Assembly: GCF_014203115.1 (NCBI RefSeq)
Contig: NZ_JACHIJ010000001.1
Coordinates: forward strand, 962,613 to 1,026,612
Direction of reading: 5' to 3'
From: Afipia massiliensis
GTDB taxonomy: Bacteria; Pseudomonadota; Alphaproteobacteria; Rhizobiales; Xanthobacteraceae
DNA: 64,000 bases
The notes under the pieces are model-generated. The model did no database searches and had not been told where the DNA came from. It was given only the letters and a program-made list of their open reading frames with translations. A program made the position numbers and the translations under genes. This document shows, one piece after another, positions 9,295 through 18,683 of this stretch. Each line of letters starts with the position of its first letter. The stretch's first letter is position 1.

Positions 9295-9304
9295 TGTGAT
9301 CACA
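9295..9304. promoter_or_regulatory. Perfect palindrome TGTGATCACA, candidate GntR operator
   Basis: TGTGATCACA is a perfect 10-base palindrome midway between the divergent starts of the importer operon (9201) and the GntR gene (9380). FadR-subfamily GntR proteins bind short palindromes of this size in such positions. A CRP site would need a six-base spacer, which is absent here. Binding is inferred. Confidence 0.45.
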
Positions 9305-9379
9305 CTTAGACTGACAAAGGAAACCAGCGTTGTCGAGTCCCTTGTTTCGCTTTTTGTATATCCCGCAGGATCAACGGCC

Positions 9380-10078
9380 ATGAACCGCCCCGCCGCGCTT
9401 GATCTGGTTGAGCCGCTAGATCGACAGACCTTGGGCGGACGTGCCTATGCGCAACTTTCAGATTTGCTGATTTCCGGCCGGATGGCGCCGGGCGAGAAAA
9501 TCTCGCTTCGTCAGGCGGCTGAGGTGCTCGGTGTCTCTATTATGCCGGTGCGCGAAGCCGTCTCCCGGCTGGTCGCAGACGGCGCGCTCGAAGTCACCCC
9601 CAACCGTGCGGTCCGCGTGCGATTGATGACTGCGGCACAGTTTCGCGATCTGACGCAGGCACGCATTGCAATCGAAGGCCACGTGGCGGCTCTCGCCGCC
9701 GGAAATCGTAACGACGACGACCTCAAGGCGATCGCACGCGCGGAGGCTGCAATGCGCTCTGAGAGCCGCGCCGCCAAGCCGAACCTACCCCGCGCGGTCG
9801 AACTCAATAAATCGTTTCACTTCGCGGTGTATGAGGCGGCGCACTCGGCCACCCTGGTGGACATCATCCGCGCGCTTTGGCTCAAAGCCGGGCCGGTCAT
9901 CAATCTCGACCTGCGCGCCAATCCCGAGCGGCTGGCGAAGGGCGATGCGGTACGCTTCCACGCCAGGGTGCTCGCTGCCATCAAGGCAGGCGACGAAGCC
10001 GGTGCGCGCGAGGGAGTTGCTGCCGACATCAGCAACGCGGCGGAAGTCATTCTGTCGCGTGGCGGTCTTGCTGAATAA
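9380..10078 (+). CDS. GntR-family regulator, FadR (FCD) subfamily
   Basis: 232 residues from the ATG at 9380, with AGGA about 7 bases upstream; a GTG at 9296 is in frame but falls inside the palindrome. The winged helix is at residues 18-75 (YAQLSDLLISGRMAPGEKIS, AAEVLGVSIMPVREAVSRL). The FCD ligand domain follows, with the metal/ligand-binding pattern N-x3-H (ELNKSFHFAVYEAA) and a later His (VRFHARVLAAI). These proteins usually sense a carboxylate intermediate and repress its catabolic operon. The divergent importer-dehydrogenase-BKACE operon and the SDR 24 bases downstream are the likely targets. Confidence 0.88.
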   Translation: MNRPAALDLVEPLDRQTLGGRAYAQLSDLLISGRMAPGEKISLRQAAEVLGVSIMPVREAVSRLVADGALEVTPNRAVRVRLMTAAQFRDLTQARIAIEGHVAALAAGNRNDDDLKAIARAEAAMRSESRAAKPNLPRAVELNKSFHFAVYEAAHSATLVDIIRALWLKAGPVINLDLRANPERLAKGDAVRFHARVLAAIKAGDEAGAREGVAADISNAAEVILSRGGLAE

Positions 10079-10102
10079 TAGTTGTTATCGTCTGGAGATG
10101 GC

Positions 10103-10879
10103 ATGAACCTCGACATCAAGGGATTGCGCGTGCTGGTGACGGCGGGCGCTAACGGGATTGGCCTCGCCATCGCGCGAGCCTTTGCAGGAGAAGGCGCAAA
10201 GGTTCACATCTGCGACGTGGACACTGAGGCGCTCGCAGCGCTGAAAGCAAGCGATCCGTCGCTGACGCAAACCGTGTGTGACGTTGCAGATCGGGACTCG
10301 GTGAAGGCGCTGTTCGCGGAAACCACAAACGCCCTCAGCGGCCTCGATGTGCTGGTCAACAATGCCGGCGTTGCCGGACCGACTGCGAAGGTGGACGAGA
10401 TGAATCCCGAAGACTGGGATCGCTGCCTTCAGATCTGTCTGACCGGACAGTTCAATTGCGCCCGACTGGCGGTGCCATTTCTGCGTGAAAGCAAAAACGC
10501 ATCCATCGTCAATATTTCTTCTGCGGCCGGGCGCCTCGGCTTTGCCATGCGGACGCCCTATGCGGCAGCCAAATGGGGCGTGATCGGATTTTCGAAATCG
10601 CTATCCATCGAACTGGGCCCGGACAACATCCGCGTCAATGCAATCCTGCCCGGCCTTGTCGCCGGCGACAGGCAGCGGCGCGTGCTGGAAGCAAAGGCGC
10701 AGCAACGCGGCATCTCCTTCGCCGAAATGGAGAAAACTGCCTTCTCCTACACATCGATCAAGGACTATGTCACGCCACAGCAGATTGCCGACCAGGTCGT
10801 CTTCATGTGCAGCCCGAAGGGCCGGACCATTTCCGGCCAGGCAATCTCGATCTGCGGCGACACGCAAATGCTCGGCTAA
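10103..10879 (+). CDS. Short-chain dehydrogenase/reductase (SDR)
   Basis: 258 residues from the ATG at 10103, with TGGAG 7 bases upstream. Classical SDR features are all visible: cofactor motif TAGANGIGLAIA near the N-terminus, NNAG (LVNNAGVAGP), the catalytic Ser in VNISSAAGR and the YAAAK active-site pair. The Asp after the second strand (CDVD) suggests NAD over NADP. It lies directly after the GntR gene and probably acts in the same pathway as the divergent importer-BKACE operon, as an alcohol or hydroxy-acid dehydrogenase. Substrate not predictable. Confidence 0.88.
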   Translation: MNLDIKGLRVLVTAGANGIGLAIARAFAGEGAKVHICDVDTEALAALKASDPSLTQTVCDVADRDSVKALFAETTNALSGLDVLVNNAGVAGPTAKVDEMNPEDWDRCLQICLTGQFNCARLAVPFLRESKNASIVNISSAAGRLGFAMRTPYAAAKWGVIGFSKSLSIELGPDNIRVNAILPGLVAGDRQRRVLEAKAQQRGISFAEMEKTAFSYTSIKDYVTPQQIADQVVFMCSPKGRTISGQAISICGDTQMLG

Positions 10880-10904
10880 GGCGTCAGCTCTTAGACGGAT
10901 TACT

Positions 10905-11609
10905 TCAGTCTCCCGCCGGCGTACCTGAGTTCGTCGATGCAAGAAAACGCTGCAACGATTGCCGCTGCTGCTCGATGGAGCTTTGCCTGTCCCGCATCTC
11001 CGGAGGTGCAGTCCAGCCCGGCTCAATCCCCGTCATGTCCGGCAATTCATGCGCAATGCCCTTGTGGCAATCAATGCAAGTCCGCTCCCCCGAAACCAGG
11101 TATCGCGCATGGATCTCAGCGGCTCGTCGAGTCTGCTTGGTGAAATCCATGGCGATGGTAGAATGACAATTCCGGCATTCGAGTGAGTCGTTAGCCTTGA
11201 GCCGCGCCCATTCATGCTTGGCGAGTTCGAGGCGCATGTCGAGAAACTTCTGCCGGGTCGAGATCGTACCAAATATCTTGCCCCAGACCTCCTTTGAGGC
11301 CTGCATCTTGCGCGCGATTTTGTCGGTCCAGTCGTGGGGCACGTGACAGTCAGGACATGTCGCGCGGACCCCGGATCTGTTCGTGAAATGGATGGTCCGC
11401 TGAAGCTCCTGATACACGTTGTCGTGCATTTCATGACAGGACGTACAGAATTTTTCCGTGTTGGTGATTTCAAGCGCGGTGTTGAACGCTCCCCAAAACA
11501 TTACCCCGCACAGGAAGCCGCCAAGCGTCAGGAAGCCAAGGCTGAAGTAGGTGCTCGGACGGCTCGCGATCCTCCAGAACCACAGCAGCAGAGCTTTCAA
11601 TCTCGCCAT
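10905..11609 (-). CDS. napC: NapC, membrane-anchored tetrahaem quinol dehydrogenase
   Basis: 234 residues from the ATG at 11609. One N-terminal membrane anchor (residues 22-42) is followed by four c-type haem motifs: CTSCH 55-59, CPDCH 85-89, CRNCH 145-149 and CIDCH 178-182. This matches the NapC/NirT family. It passes electrons from membrane quinol to the periplasmic NapAB nitrate reductase. It is the last gene of napEDABC, 7 bases after napB, and faces the SDR gene tail to tail. The C-terminus beyond the last haem is somewhat extended and Gln/Ser-rich. Confidence 0.95.
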   Translation of the reverse strand: MARLKALLLWFWRIASRPSTYFSLGFLTLGGFLCGVMFWGAFNTALEITNTEKFCTSCHEMHDNVYQELQRTIHFTNRSGVRATCPDCHVPHDWTDKIARKMQASKEVWGKIFGTISTRQKFLDMRLELAKHEWARLKANDSLECRNCHSTIAMDFTKQTRRAAEIHARYLVSGERTCIDCHKGIAHELPDMTGIEPGWTAPPEMRDRQSSIEQQRQSLQRFLASTNSGTPAGD

Positions 11610-11616
11610 GTCGCTC

Positions 11617-12114
11617 TCACTGCTTGGGGTCGCGGACCAGAAGCATGTCCTGAAATGTATTCTGCACAAGCGGCGCGGCGTCGGTCTGCTGGACATGACA
11701 GGCTGTGCAGAAATATCGCCGCGGAGTCACATCGGCGATGACCTGGCCGTCACGATCCATGAAATGTGTGACGCTGATCATCGGCGCGCCGGAGGCTTCA
11801 GTGTACTGGCGCCGATGACAGTCGAGGCAACGATTCGTCCGCAACGTGAGCTGATAGTTGTCGATCGAGTGCGGGATCACCGGCGGCTGTTCCGGATAAT
11901 TGCGCATCACGCGCCTGTCGTCAGTGATCGGGCGCGCAATGGGCGGGATCGGTGCCTCATTCATGGGAGAGGCGTTACCGGTGACACGCGGCACGATCCT
12001 CGGCGCGTTCTGCGCATAGATCGCGCCCGCCAACAGAATCAACGATCCACTGAGAACGGCGCCCAACAGGCAGCGGCCCAGCCCACTCAAATCGGGGTGA
12101 TCTTGACCGCGCAT
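11617..12114 (-). CDS. napB: NapB, dihaem cytochrome subunit of periplasmic nitrate reductase
   Basis: 165 residues from the ATG at 12114. The N-terminal hydrophobic signal is at about residues 13-35 ([20 protein letters not shown]). Two haem motifs follow, CLDCH at 96-100 and CTACH at 136-140, with the NapB-typical stretch [20 protein letters not shown]. It carries electrons from NapC to NapA in the periplasm. Its start overlaps the 3' end of napA by 28 bases, which implies translational coupling. Confidence 0.95.
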   Translation of the reverse strand: MRGQDHPDLSGLGRCLLGAVLSGSLILLAGAIYAQNAPRIVPRVTGNASPMNEAPIPPIARPITDDRRVMRNYPEQPPVIPHSIDNYQLTLRTNRCLDCHRRQYTEASGAPMISVTHFMDRDGQVIADVTPRRYFCTACHVQQTDAAPLVQNTFQDMLLVRDPKQ

Positions 12115-14582
12115 TTTTTGAAATCCGTTTGTTTCGAAATCGGATCGGTAGCGTCGAGCGTCGCCTTGTTGATGAGCTGGCTTGCGTCGAACCACGGTAC
12201 GAACACCACGCCACGCGGCATGCGATTGCGCCCGCGCGTATCGACGCGCGTTCTGATTTCACCACGACGGGATGCCAGCTTGACCTCAGCCCCTTGATTG
12301 ATGCCTCGCTCGCGCGCGTCCTCGGCATGCATGAAGCAGAGCGCACCCGGAAACGCCTTGTACAACTCTGGCACGCGCATCGTCATCGAGCCGGAGTGCC
12401 AATGCTCCAGCACGCGGCCGGTGACGAGCCAGATGTCGAACTCCTTGTCCGGCGATTCCGCCGGCGGCTCGTAAGGCACCGCGATGATCCGTGCCTTTCC
12501 GTCGGGATGGCCGTAGAACTCGATGCCCTTGCCGGGCTTGACGTAAGGATCGAGACCTTCGCGATAGCGCCAGCGGGTTTCCTTGCCGTTGACCACCGGC
12601 CATCGCAATCCGCGCACCTCATGATAGGTGTCAAACGACGCGAGGTCATGGCCGTGTCCCCGCCCGAACGATGCGTATTCCTCGAACATGCCTTTCTGCA
12701 CATAGAACCCGAATGCCTTCGATTCATGGTTCTCATACTCGGCCGGAATTTCAGTCGCCGCAAAACGATCTACATTGCCGTTGCGGAACAACACGTCGAA
12801 CAGCGTCTTGCCTCGATAGTTCGGATTAGCTTGCAGGATATCCTGCGGCCAAACTTCGTCGGTGGTGAACCGCTTGGAAAACTCCATCATCTGCCAGAGG
12901 TCCGAGCGTGCCTCACCGGGCGCCTTCACCAACTGACGCCAAAAATGCGTTCGGCGTTCAGCATTGCCGTAGGCCCCTTCTTTCTCCACCCACATCGCGG
13001 CCGGCAGGATAACGTCAGCTGCCATTGCGGTGACGGTGGGATAGGCATCAGACACCACGATGAAATTATCGGGATTGCGATAGCCGGGATAAGTCTCCTG
13101 CGTGTTGTTCGGCGCAGCCTGCAGGTTGTTGTTGACCTGGATCCAGTAGAAATTGAGTTTGCCGTCGCGCAGCATCCGGTCCTGCTCGACAGCGTGATAC
13201 CCCGGCTTTTCGGGGATCAGGCCATGCGGCACGCGCCATAGTTCCTCAGCATGCTTGCGGTGCTCCGGGTTGGTCACCACCATGTCCGCCGGCAGGCGAT
13301 GCGCGAAGGTGCCGACCTCGCGCGCCGTGCCGCAAGCCGACGGCTGGCCGGTCAGCGAGAACGGCGAATTGCCGGGCTCGGAGATTTTTCCAGTCAGCAG
13401 GTGGATGTTGTAGACAAGCTGGTTGGCCCATACGCCGCGCACATGCTGGTTAAATCCCATGGTCCACAGCGACATCACCTTGCGCGACGGATCGGCATAG
13501 AGTTCGGCGAGCTCCTGAAGGAAGCCGCGTTCCACGCCGGTGAGCTCCGAGACTTTCTCCAGCGTGTAGTCTTTCACGAATTTCGCATAGGCATCGAAAT
13601 CTATCGGCTCCGTCGCGGCGGGATTAGCCGCGCCCTTGGCCTTCTGCTCGGGCGGAGTGTCCTGCCGAAGTCCGTAGCCGATATCGGTTGCGCCCTTCAC
13701 GAACGCCGTGTGTTTCTTGACGAAATCTTGGTTCACCCGGCCGGTCGTGATGATGTGGTTGGCGATGTAGTTGAGAATGGCGAGATCGGTTCCCGGCTTG
13801 AACACGATCGGAATGTCGGCAAGGTCCGAACTGCGATGAGTGAAGGTGGAGAGCACCGCGACCTTGACGTGAGGATGACTCAACCGCCGGTCGGTCAGAC
13901 GCGTCCACAGGATCGGATGCATCTCGGCCATGTTCGAACCCCACAGCACGAATGCGTCGGCAGCCTCGAAATCATCATAGCACCCCATCGGTTCATCCGC
14001 GCCGAATGTGCGCATGAAAGCGTAAGCCGCCGAAGCCATGCAGTGGCGCGCGTTGGGATCGAGATTGTTGGAGCGAAATCCCGCCCGCATCAGCTTGGTT
14101 GCCGCGTACCCCTCCCAGACAGTCCACTGCCCCGAACCGAACATACCGAGCGCGGTGGGGCCTTTCTCCTTGAGAACCTTCTTGGCGCGAGCAGCCATGG
14201 TATCGAAAGCCTCGTCCCAGCTCACCGGCTCGAACTCACCATTCTTGTCGTAGACACCGTTCCTCTTGCGCATCAGCGGCGTCGTCAGGCGGTCGCCGCC
14301 ATACATGATCTTCGACAGGAAGTAGCCCTTGATACAGTTCAGGCCGCGGTTGACTTCCGCCAGCGTGTCGCCATGGGTTGCGACCACCTTGCCGCCCTTG
14401 ACGCCGACCATGACGCCACATCCGGTGCCACAGAAGCGGCACGGCGCCTTGGACCACTTGATCTCCAGCGATCCGATCCCCTCGGCGACCGGCTGCGCCA
14501 CTGCCGGAACGGTGATGTTCGCAGCAGCAGCGGCAATGGCGGCAGCTTGGGCCTTGAGCATGTCGCGACGCGAAAGACTCAT
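12087..14582 (-). CDS. napA: NapA, catalytic molybdenum subunit of periplasmic nitrate reductase
   Basis: 831 residues from the ATG at 14582, with GGAGAGGAACC just before it; the napD stop overlaps this start (ATGA). The Tat signal is [20 protein letters not shown]. The 4Fe-4S cluster cysteines are C48, C51, C55 and C83 ([23 protein letters not shown]). The molybdenum ligand is C181 in NARHCMASA. Full family length with no visible breaks. It reduces nitrate to nitrite in the periplasm, in rhizobia-like bacteria often as the first step of denitrification or for redox balance. Confidence 0.97.
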   Translation of the reverse strand: MSLSRRDMLKAQAAAIAAAAANITVPAVAQPVAEGIGSLEIKWSKAPCRFCGTGCGVMVGVKGGKVVATHGDTLAEVNRGLNCIKGYFLSKIMYGGDRLTTPLMRKRNGVYDKNGEFEPVSWDEAFDTMAARAKKVLKEKGPTALGMFGSGQWTVWEGYAATKLMRAGFRSNNLDPNARHCMASAAYAFMRTFGADEPMGCYDDFEAADAFVLWGSNMAEMHPILWTRLTDRRLSHPHVKVAVLSTFTHRSSDLADIPIVFKPGTDLAILNYIANHIITTGRVNQDFVKKHTAFVKGATDIGYGLRQDTPPEQKAKGAANPAATEPIDFDAYAKFVKDYTLEKVSELTGVERGFLQELAELYADPSRKVMSLWTMGFNQHVRGVWANQLVYNIHLLTGKISEPGNSPFSLTGQPSACGTAREVGTFAHRLPADMVVTNPEHRKHAEELWRVPHGLIPEKPGYHAVEQDRMLRDGKLNFYWIQVNNNLQAAPNNTQETYPGYRNPDNFIVVSDAYPTVTAMAADVILPAAMWVEKEGAYGNAERRTHFWRQLVKAPGEARSDLWQMMEFSKRFTTDEVWPQDILQANPNYRGKTLFDVLFRNGNVDRFAATEIPAEYENHESKAFGFYVQKGMFEEYASFGRGHGHDLASFDTYHEVRGLRWPVVNGKETRWRYREGLDPYVKPGKGIEFYGHPDGKARIIAVPYEPPAESPDKEFDIWLVTGRVLEHWHSGSMTMRVPELYKAFPGALCFMHAEDARERGINQGAEVKLASRRGEIRTRVDTRGRNRMPRGVVFVPWFDASQLINKATLDATDPISKQTDFKKCAVKITPI

Positions 14583-14890
14583 GGTTCCTCTCCATGCCCA
14601 GGAGTTTCGTCGATCTGCTCGAACACCATGTTGGCGGACAGCACGCCTTCCCATCCCGATATCTCGGCAAGCCGCGCGCCAAGCGCCCCGCTGTCTGGCC
14701 CTTCGAGCACTATGACGATCTTCGACGAATTCCGGTGATGGACTTCGACCTCGGGGAGCACCGACAACAGCTTCTCGACATTCGCAAGATGCTTCGGCAG
14801 CACCGAGATCACAGCGCTCGAAATGTGCACGACCGGCGTCTGCAGCCGCCCTGACAGAAACGTTCGCCGCGAAAGTCCGGACTCATTCAT
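14579..14890 (-). CDS. napD: NapD, NapA maturation chaperone, with a NapF-like N-terminal extension
   Basis: 103 residues from the ATG at 14890, with GAGGAACGGCC directly upstream and no other start before the core domain. From residue 20 on it is an ordinary NapD ([20 protein letters not shown] ... [17 protein letters not shown]), the ferredoxin-like fold that binds the NapA Tat signal and proofreads its export. The first 17 residues ([17 protein letters not shown]) are unusual for NapD. They look like the N-terminus of NapF-type iron-sulfur proteins (SRRxxLxGR) and carry a twin-arginine pattern. No napF gene is present in this operon. Confidence 0.9.
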   Translation of the reverse strand: MNESGLSRRTFLSGRLQTPVVHISSAVISVLPKHLANVEKLLSVLPEVEVHHRNSSKIVIVLEGPDSGALGARLAEISGWEGVLSANMVFEQIDETPGHGEEP

Positions 14891-14899
14891 GGCCGTTCC

Positions 14900-15094
14900 T
14901 CAGTGCGGCGGGCCCGGAGGGCCCAACACCAATTGCGACATCCAAACGAGAAAACCAAAACCGCCGACAACGCCGACGGCGACAACGGGCCAGATCAAAG
15001 CTGCGATGATAAAGAATACGATGAATTCGTCGCGCCGGGTGCTCGGAGGCGCCGAGTGATCTCTGGCTTCGGACTCGTTTGAAACGGTGTCCAT
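14900..15094 (-). CDS. napE: NapE, small membrane protein of the nap operon
   Basis: 64 residues from the ATG at 15094, with AGGTG upstream. A charged N-terminus (residues 1-20) is followed by one long membrane helix pair region, EFIVFFIIAALIWPVVAVGV. The pattern RRDEFxVFxxxAxxxWPxxAV is the NapE family signature. Function is not established in any organism; it is the usual first gene of napEDABC in alphaproteobacteria. It ends 9 bases before napD. Confidence 0.88.
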   Translation of the reverse strand: MDTVSNESEARDHSAPPSTRRDEFIVFFIIAALIWPVVAVGVVGGFGFLVWMSQLVLGPPGPPH

Positions 15095-15245
15095 GATCGC
15101 ACCTTTTGCAAGGGCATCCAAAGTCAATCCAGACTACCCGAGACGCATGAGACCAGCAAGATAAAACGGCCCGCGCCTACGTTGAAAAGAAGTGTCGTGA
15201 AACCGCACTGTGTCCGTGTGCTGATCGATAGGTTAACGAAACCAA

Positions 15246-15401
15246 TCAACTCAGCGGTTCATCCGTCTCCTGATGAAGGATGCGCTCCGCCGCGCCGTCA
15301 AGATCTTCGTACTGCCCGCTCCCAAGCGACCACATGAATGTCACGAGAGCCGTGAGCCCGAGTCCGATCGCGATTGGTATGAGATAATAGTAGTCCGTCA
15401 T
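15246..15401 (-). CDS. ccoS: CcoS, cbb3 oxidase maturation protein
   Basis: Small gene of 51 codons: ATG at 15401, stop 15246-15248. The product begins MTDYYYLIPIAIGLGLTALV, has one membrane helix, then FMWSLGSGQYEDLDGAAERI with the diagnostic GQYEDL(D)GAAxRIL motif of FixS/CcoS. It is needed for cofactor insertion into the cbb3 oxidase. Its start overlaps the ccoI stop (ATGA), so the two are translationally coupled. It closes the cco operon. Confidence 0.92.
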   Translation of the reverse strand: MTDYYYLIPIAIGLGLTALVTFMWSLGSGQYEDLDGAAERILHQETDEPLS

Positions 15402-17647
15402 TCGGCTGCCTCGACGAAGCGAGCGATCTGTACGGTTTCCTTCTTTAACGATGTTCCTCCCGCGAGTCCGGAAAGGCGGAGCGCATTCAGAACAACAAGG
15501 ATCGAAGAGCCCGACATCGCAACAGCAGCAACCAGAGGCGTCACGTAACCCGCCACGGCCACCGGCACCGCAATGACATTGTATGCGACCGCCAGCATCA
15601 GATTCTCATGTACGAGTCGCTTCGCCCGTCGCGCAATCCGCACGGCCAGCGGAACCGCGATCAAGCTCTCCTTAAGAAAGACGACGTCGGCGGCCTGCCG
15701 TCCGACATCAGCGGCAGACGACGGCGCGATGGAAGCATGAGCCGCGGCAAGAGCCGGAGCATCGTTCAAGCCGTCTCCGACCATCAATACTTTGTGGCCT
15801 GCGGCGCGCAGCTTGATGATCCTCGCCACCTTGTCGCTCGGCATCAACTCCGCTGTCGCTTGGATTCCAAGGAGTCCGCCGAGCCGCTGGACCCGCGCCT
15901 CATTGTCTCCCGAGACGATTTCCACATCCAGTCCTTCACTGGTCAACGCCGCAACAGCTTCTTCCGCACCCTGACGCATCCGGTCGTGAAAATCGAAAGC
16001 AGCGATGATGCGGCCTGCCCTGGAGAGGACGACAGACGATTCTTCGGCGGCATTCTGCTGCGAAGCCCAGGACGACCGCCCCAGCTTGATCATGTCAGCG
16101 CCGAGGCGCGCCTCCAGCCCCAATCCGGGACGTTCGATGATGCCTTCGAGCAAGGGCGCTCCATCGGAAGAAACCGTCTGCGCGATCGCGCGTGAATACG
16201 GATGAGACGAACGAGAGGCGAGCGTCGCCGCGATAGATAGCGCCTGCTGATCGCCGGTGCGGACAACCAGTTGCGGATCTCCTGCCGTGAGCGTCCCCGT
16301 CTTGTCGAGCAGGACTGTGTCGATTTCAGCAAGCTTCTCCAGCGCACCGCCGTCCTTCACCATCACACCTGCTTCGAACAGACGCCGCGATGCCACGACC
16401 TGCACCATCGGCACAGCCAGACCGAGCGCGCAAGGACAAGTGATGATAAGCACAGCGATCGCAATCGTGATCGCGCGATGGAAATCTCCGGTCGCGAACA
16501 ACCAGCCGACGAAAGCAACAAGCGCCGTGAGGTGCACCACGGGCGCATACATCGCCGCCGCACGGTCCGCGATCCGGCGATATGTCGAGCGGCCCTGCTC
16601 CGCAGCCTCCATCAACCGCACCATTTCCGCGAGGAACGAGTTTCTCGCGCTTGCGTTGGCCACGACCGTCAGCGGTCCCGTCAGGTTCAGCGAGCCGGCC
16701 CGAAGAACGGAGCCGACTTCCGCCGCCTGCGGCGCACTTTCCCCCGAGATAATGGAAATATCGATATCAGAAGCGCCCTGCTTCACCGTGGCGTCGACCG
16801 GAACGCGGTCTCCAGCCGCGACAAGCAGCAACATGCCCGGCCTGACTTCAGCAACAGGGATAAACGTATGACGTCCGTCCTCGCCCGCGAGCCGGGCAAC
16901 CCTCGCGGCAAGACGCGCCAGCCCCGTGACAGCGCTACGCGCCCGTTCCCGCATCATGTGATCGAGCGTACGGCCGATGAGCAGAAAGAAGAGCAGCGAT
17001 ATCGCAGCATCGAAATAAGCATGTGGCCCGCGAACGATCGTCTCGTACAGGCTAAGGGCGAAAGCCAGCAGGACTCCGATCGAGATCGGAACGTCCATGT
17101 TGGTGCGTCCATGCCTGAGGCTTCGCCAGGCCGAGCGGAAGAAGACGCGACCTGAATAAGCTAGCGCCGGAAGAGCAATAAGCGCGGACAGCAGGTGAAA
17201 GAGGTCACGGGACTCGGCATCCGCGCCCGACCATATCGATACCGACAACAGCATGATGTTGCTCGACGCGAAACCGCTGACAGCGAGCGCCTTGATCAAC
17301 TCGGAGAAAACGGGATCGCCCCGCGAGGATTCGACGTCGAACAGATGTGCGTCGAAGCCCGTGCCTTTGAGAGTCTCAATGAAGGCTGGGACCGGTCCAT
17401 CGCCACGCCAGCGGATGGTCACCCGTTTCGTCGAAAGGTTGACGCGGGCATGCTCCACACCCGGCAGCCTCAACAGTTCACGCTCGATCGTTGCGATGCA
17501 GGCACCGCAGTGAACACCGGGAACCGAGAGATCCGTCTGCCGCAATCCGCCGCCAACGTCGCGGCTTGCCAGCCGAACTTCTTCTCCGATGGCATCGGAT
17601 TGGGCAGCGATCCCCGCGACAGCCAGACCTGTGTCGCAACAACTCAT
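15398..17647 (-). CDS. ccoI: CcoI (FixI), copper-transporting P1B-type ATPase for cbb3 oxidase
   Basis: 749 residues. The N-terminal heavy-metal domain has the copper site GVHCGACIATIE (C47, C50). Eight membrane helices include the ion-path CPC (404-406, TCPCALGLAVPM). The phosphorylated Asp is in DKTGTLTAG (D448). The HP motif is in SSHPYSRA, and the hinge is GDGLNDAPALA. A second Cys pair at residues 3-4 is the extra N-terminal element common in this subtype. It exports or delivers copper for the CcoN binuclear centre. It lies 15 bases after the DUF2189 gene and is coupled to ccoS. Confidence 0.95.
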   Translation of the reverse strand: MSCCDTGLAVAGIAAQSDAIGEEVRLASRDVGGGLRQTDLSVPGVHCGACIATIERELLRLPGVEHARVNLSTKRVTIRWRGDGPVPAFIETLKGTGFDAHLFDVESSRGDPVFSELIKALAVSGFASSNIMLLSVSIWSGADAESRDLFHLLSALIALPALAYSGRVFFRSAWRSLRHGRTNMDVPISIGVLLAFALSLYETIVRGPHAYFDAAISLLFFLLIGRTLDHMMRERARSAVTGLARLAARVARLAGEDGRHTFIPVAEVRPGMLLLVAAGDRVPVDATVKQGASDIDISIISGESAPQAAEVGSVLRAGSLNLTGPLTVVANASARNSFLAEMVRLMEAAEQGRSTYRRIADRAAAMYAPVVHLTALVAFVGWLFATGDFHRAITIAIAVLIITCPCALGLAVPMVQVVASRRLFEAGVMVKDGGALEKLAEIDTVLLDKTGTLTAGDPQLVVRTGDQQALSIAATLASRSSHPYSRAIAQTVSSDGAPLLEGIIERPGLGLEARLGADMIKLGRSSWASQQNAAEESSVVLSRAGRIIAAFDFHDRMRQGAEEAVAALTSEGLDVEIVSGDNEARVQRLGGLLGIQATAELMPSDKVARIIKLRAAGHKVLMVGDGLNDAPALAAAHASIAPSSAADVGRQAADVVFLKESLIAVPLAVRIARRAKRLVHENLMLAVAYNVIAVPVAVAGYVTPLVAAVAMSGSSILVVLNALRLSGLAGGTSLKKETVQIARFVEAAE

Positions 17648-17662
17648 AACGCACTCCTCCTA

Positions 17663-18460
17663 TCAGGCCGGATTCTCCGCGCACATCGTCCGATAGGAAT
17701 GCCAGGTCGCATGACCGAGCACAGGAAAGACCACGATCATACCCAGCAGCCCCGTCGCAAGACTCAAGACGATAAGAACCAGCATGATCGCAGCCCATGT
17801 CAGCATCACCGGCAGATTGTGCCACACCAGCGCCATGCTCCTTCCCATCGCCGTCAAGGCATCGACGCGCTGATCGAGCAGCATCGGCATCGAAAACGCA
17901 CTGACAGCAAACGCGAAGGCCGAGAACAGGCCTCCCACCGCGCTGCCGATCAGCAGCATCGCGTAGCCGGTCCCGGTCGTCAGCAGCATCGCGACGATGT
18001 GATCGAGACCCGGAAACGGACGGACCCCGAAGAACAGCGCATAAATGATAACAGCTGCGCGCATCCACAAAAGCGTCAGCATGACCAGCAACGCGCCGGC
18101 AAACAGCACCTGCCCGCCGGATTTCGGCTTGACCAGCATCATGTTGAGAAGACTGACCGGCTGCCCTTCGGAAATCCGCTTGCTCTTCTCATAGAGTCCG
18201 ATGCCGAGGATTGGCCCCATCACCATGAAGCCGGCGAATGCGGGAAACAGGATGTAATCCCAGCCGAAGACGAACAGCCCAACAGTGGTGGCCACCGATA
18301 CAAGATAAACCAGCAGGCCGTATCCGAGACTAGCTCCCGGATTGATCTTGAAATCCTTCCAGCCGGCCGACAGCCATTGCAGCGCCGCGGCATTCGTGAC
18401 ATCGCGCTTCCAGGGCTTCTCTCGGGGCAGCGGTGGAACCAGAACAGGAATGGTCGCCAT
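17663..18460 (-). CDS. DUF2189 integral membrane protein within the cco operon
   Basis: 265 residues from the ATG at 18460, with GAGG upstream. About six membrane helices are visible, for example SLGYGLLVYLVSVATTVGLF, YAMLLIGSAVGGLFSAFAFA and MLTWAAIMLVLIVLSLATGL, plus the family motif GPxLGxGLYExSKR (MGPILGIGLYEKSKRISEGQ). I recognise it as DUF2189, whose function is unknown. It sits between the cco structural genes and ccoI, where ccoG and ccoH normally lie. An oxidase-assembly or copper-handling role is plausible but unproven. Confidence 0.8.
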   Translation of the reverse strand: MATIPVLVPPLPREKPWKRDVTNAAALQWLSAGWKDFKINPGASLGYGLLVYLVSVATTVGLFVFGWDYILFPAFAGFMVMGPILGIGLYEKSKRISEGQPVSLLNMMLVKPKSGGQVLFAGALLVMLTLLWMRAAVIIYALFFGVRPFPGLDHIVAMLLTTGTGYAMLLIGSAVGGLFSAFAFAVSAFSMPMLLDQRVDALTAMGRSMALVWHNLPVMLTWAAIMLVLIVLSLATGLLGMIVVFPVLGHATWHSYRTMCAENPA

Positions 18461-18470
18461 GATCTCGGCC

Positions 18471-18683
18471 TCAACGTGTTTGCGGATTGCACGACGAGCG
18501 CGCGGCTCCGAACTGCGCCCCGTCAGGCGCGGTTTCACCCACGCGCGCATGGGTGACGCATTCCGGTTGCGATATAACCGCCATGTAAACCAGATGCGCG
18601 TTTGCCCCGATCACCAGCAGCAATCCGGCGCTGACCGCGAGCCATAGCGCGACCTTCGGCGATCGGAGCGTGATCCGGTTCAT
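18471..18683 (-). CDS. Small single-helix membrane protein after ccoP
   Basis: 70 residues. Its ATG overlaps the ccoP stop (ATGA), which supports it as a real coupled gene. One helix near the N-terminus (ALWLAVSAGLLLVIGANAHL) is followed by a polar tail with two cysteines (QPECVTHARVGE and SSCNPQTR). It is too short and too different to be called FixH/CcoH with confidence, although its position and topology are those of a reduced CcoH. The next gene starts 10 bases downstream. Confidence 0.65.
   Translation of the reverse strand: MNRITLRSPKVALWLAVSAGLLLVIGANAHLVYMAVISQPECVTHARVGETAPDGAQFGAARSSCNPQTR

Noticed and set aside
13251..14738. 495-codon open frame opposite napA
   Set aside because: Antisense shadow of a strongly conserved gene, common in GC-rich DNA; the product shows no domain.
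15095..15245. FNR-like half sites upstream of napE
   Set aside because: Only partial matches such as GATCGATAGGTTAAC with wrong spacing.
17195..18556. 453-codon open frame opposite ccoI and the DUF2189 gene
   Set aside because: Spans two real genes antisense, with low-complexity polar product.
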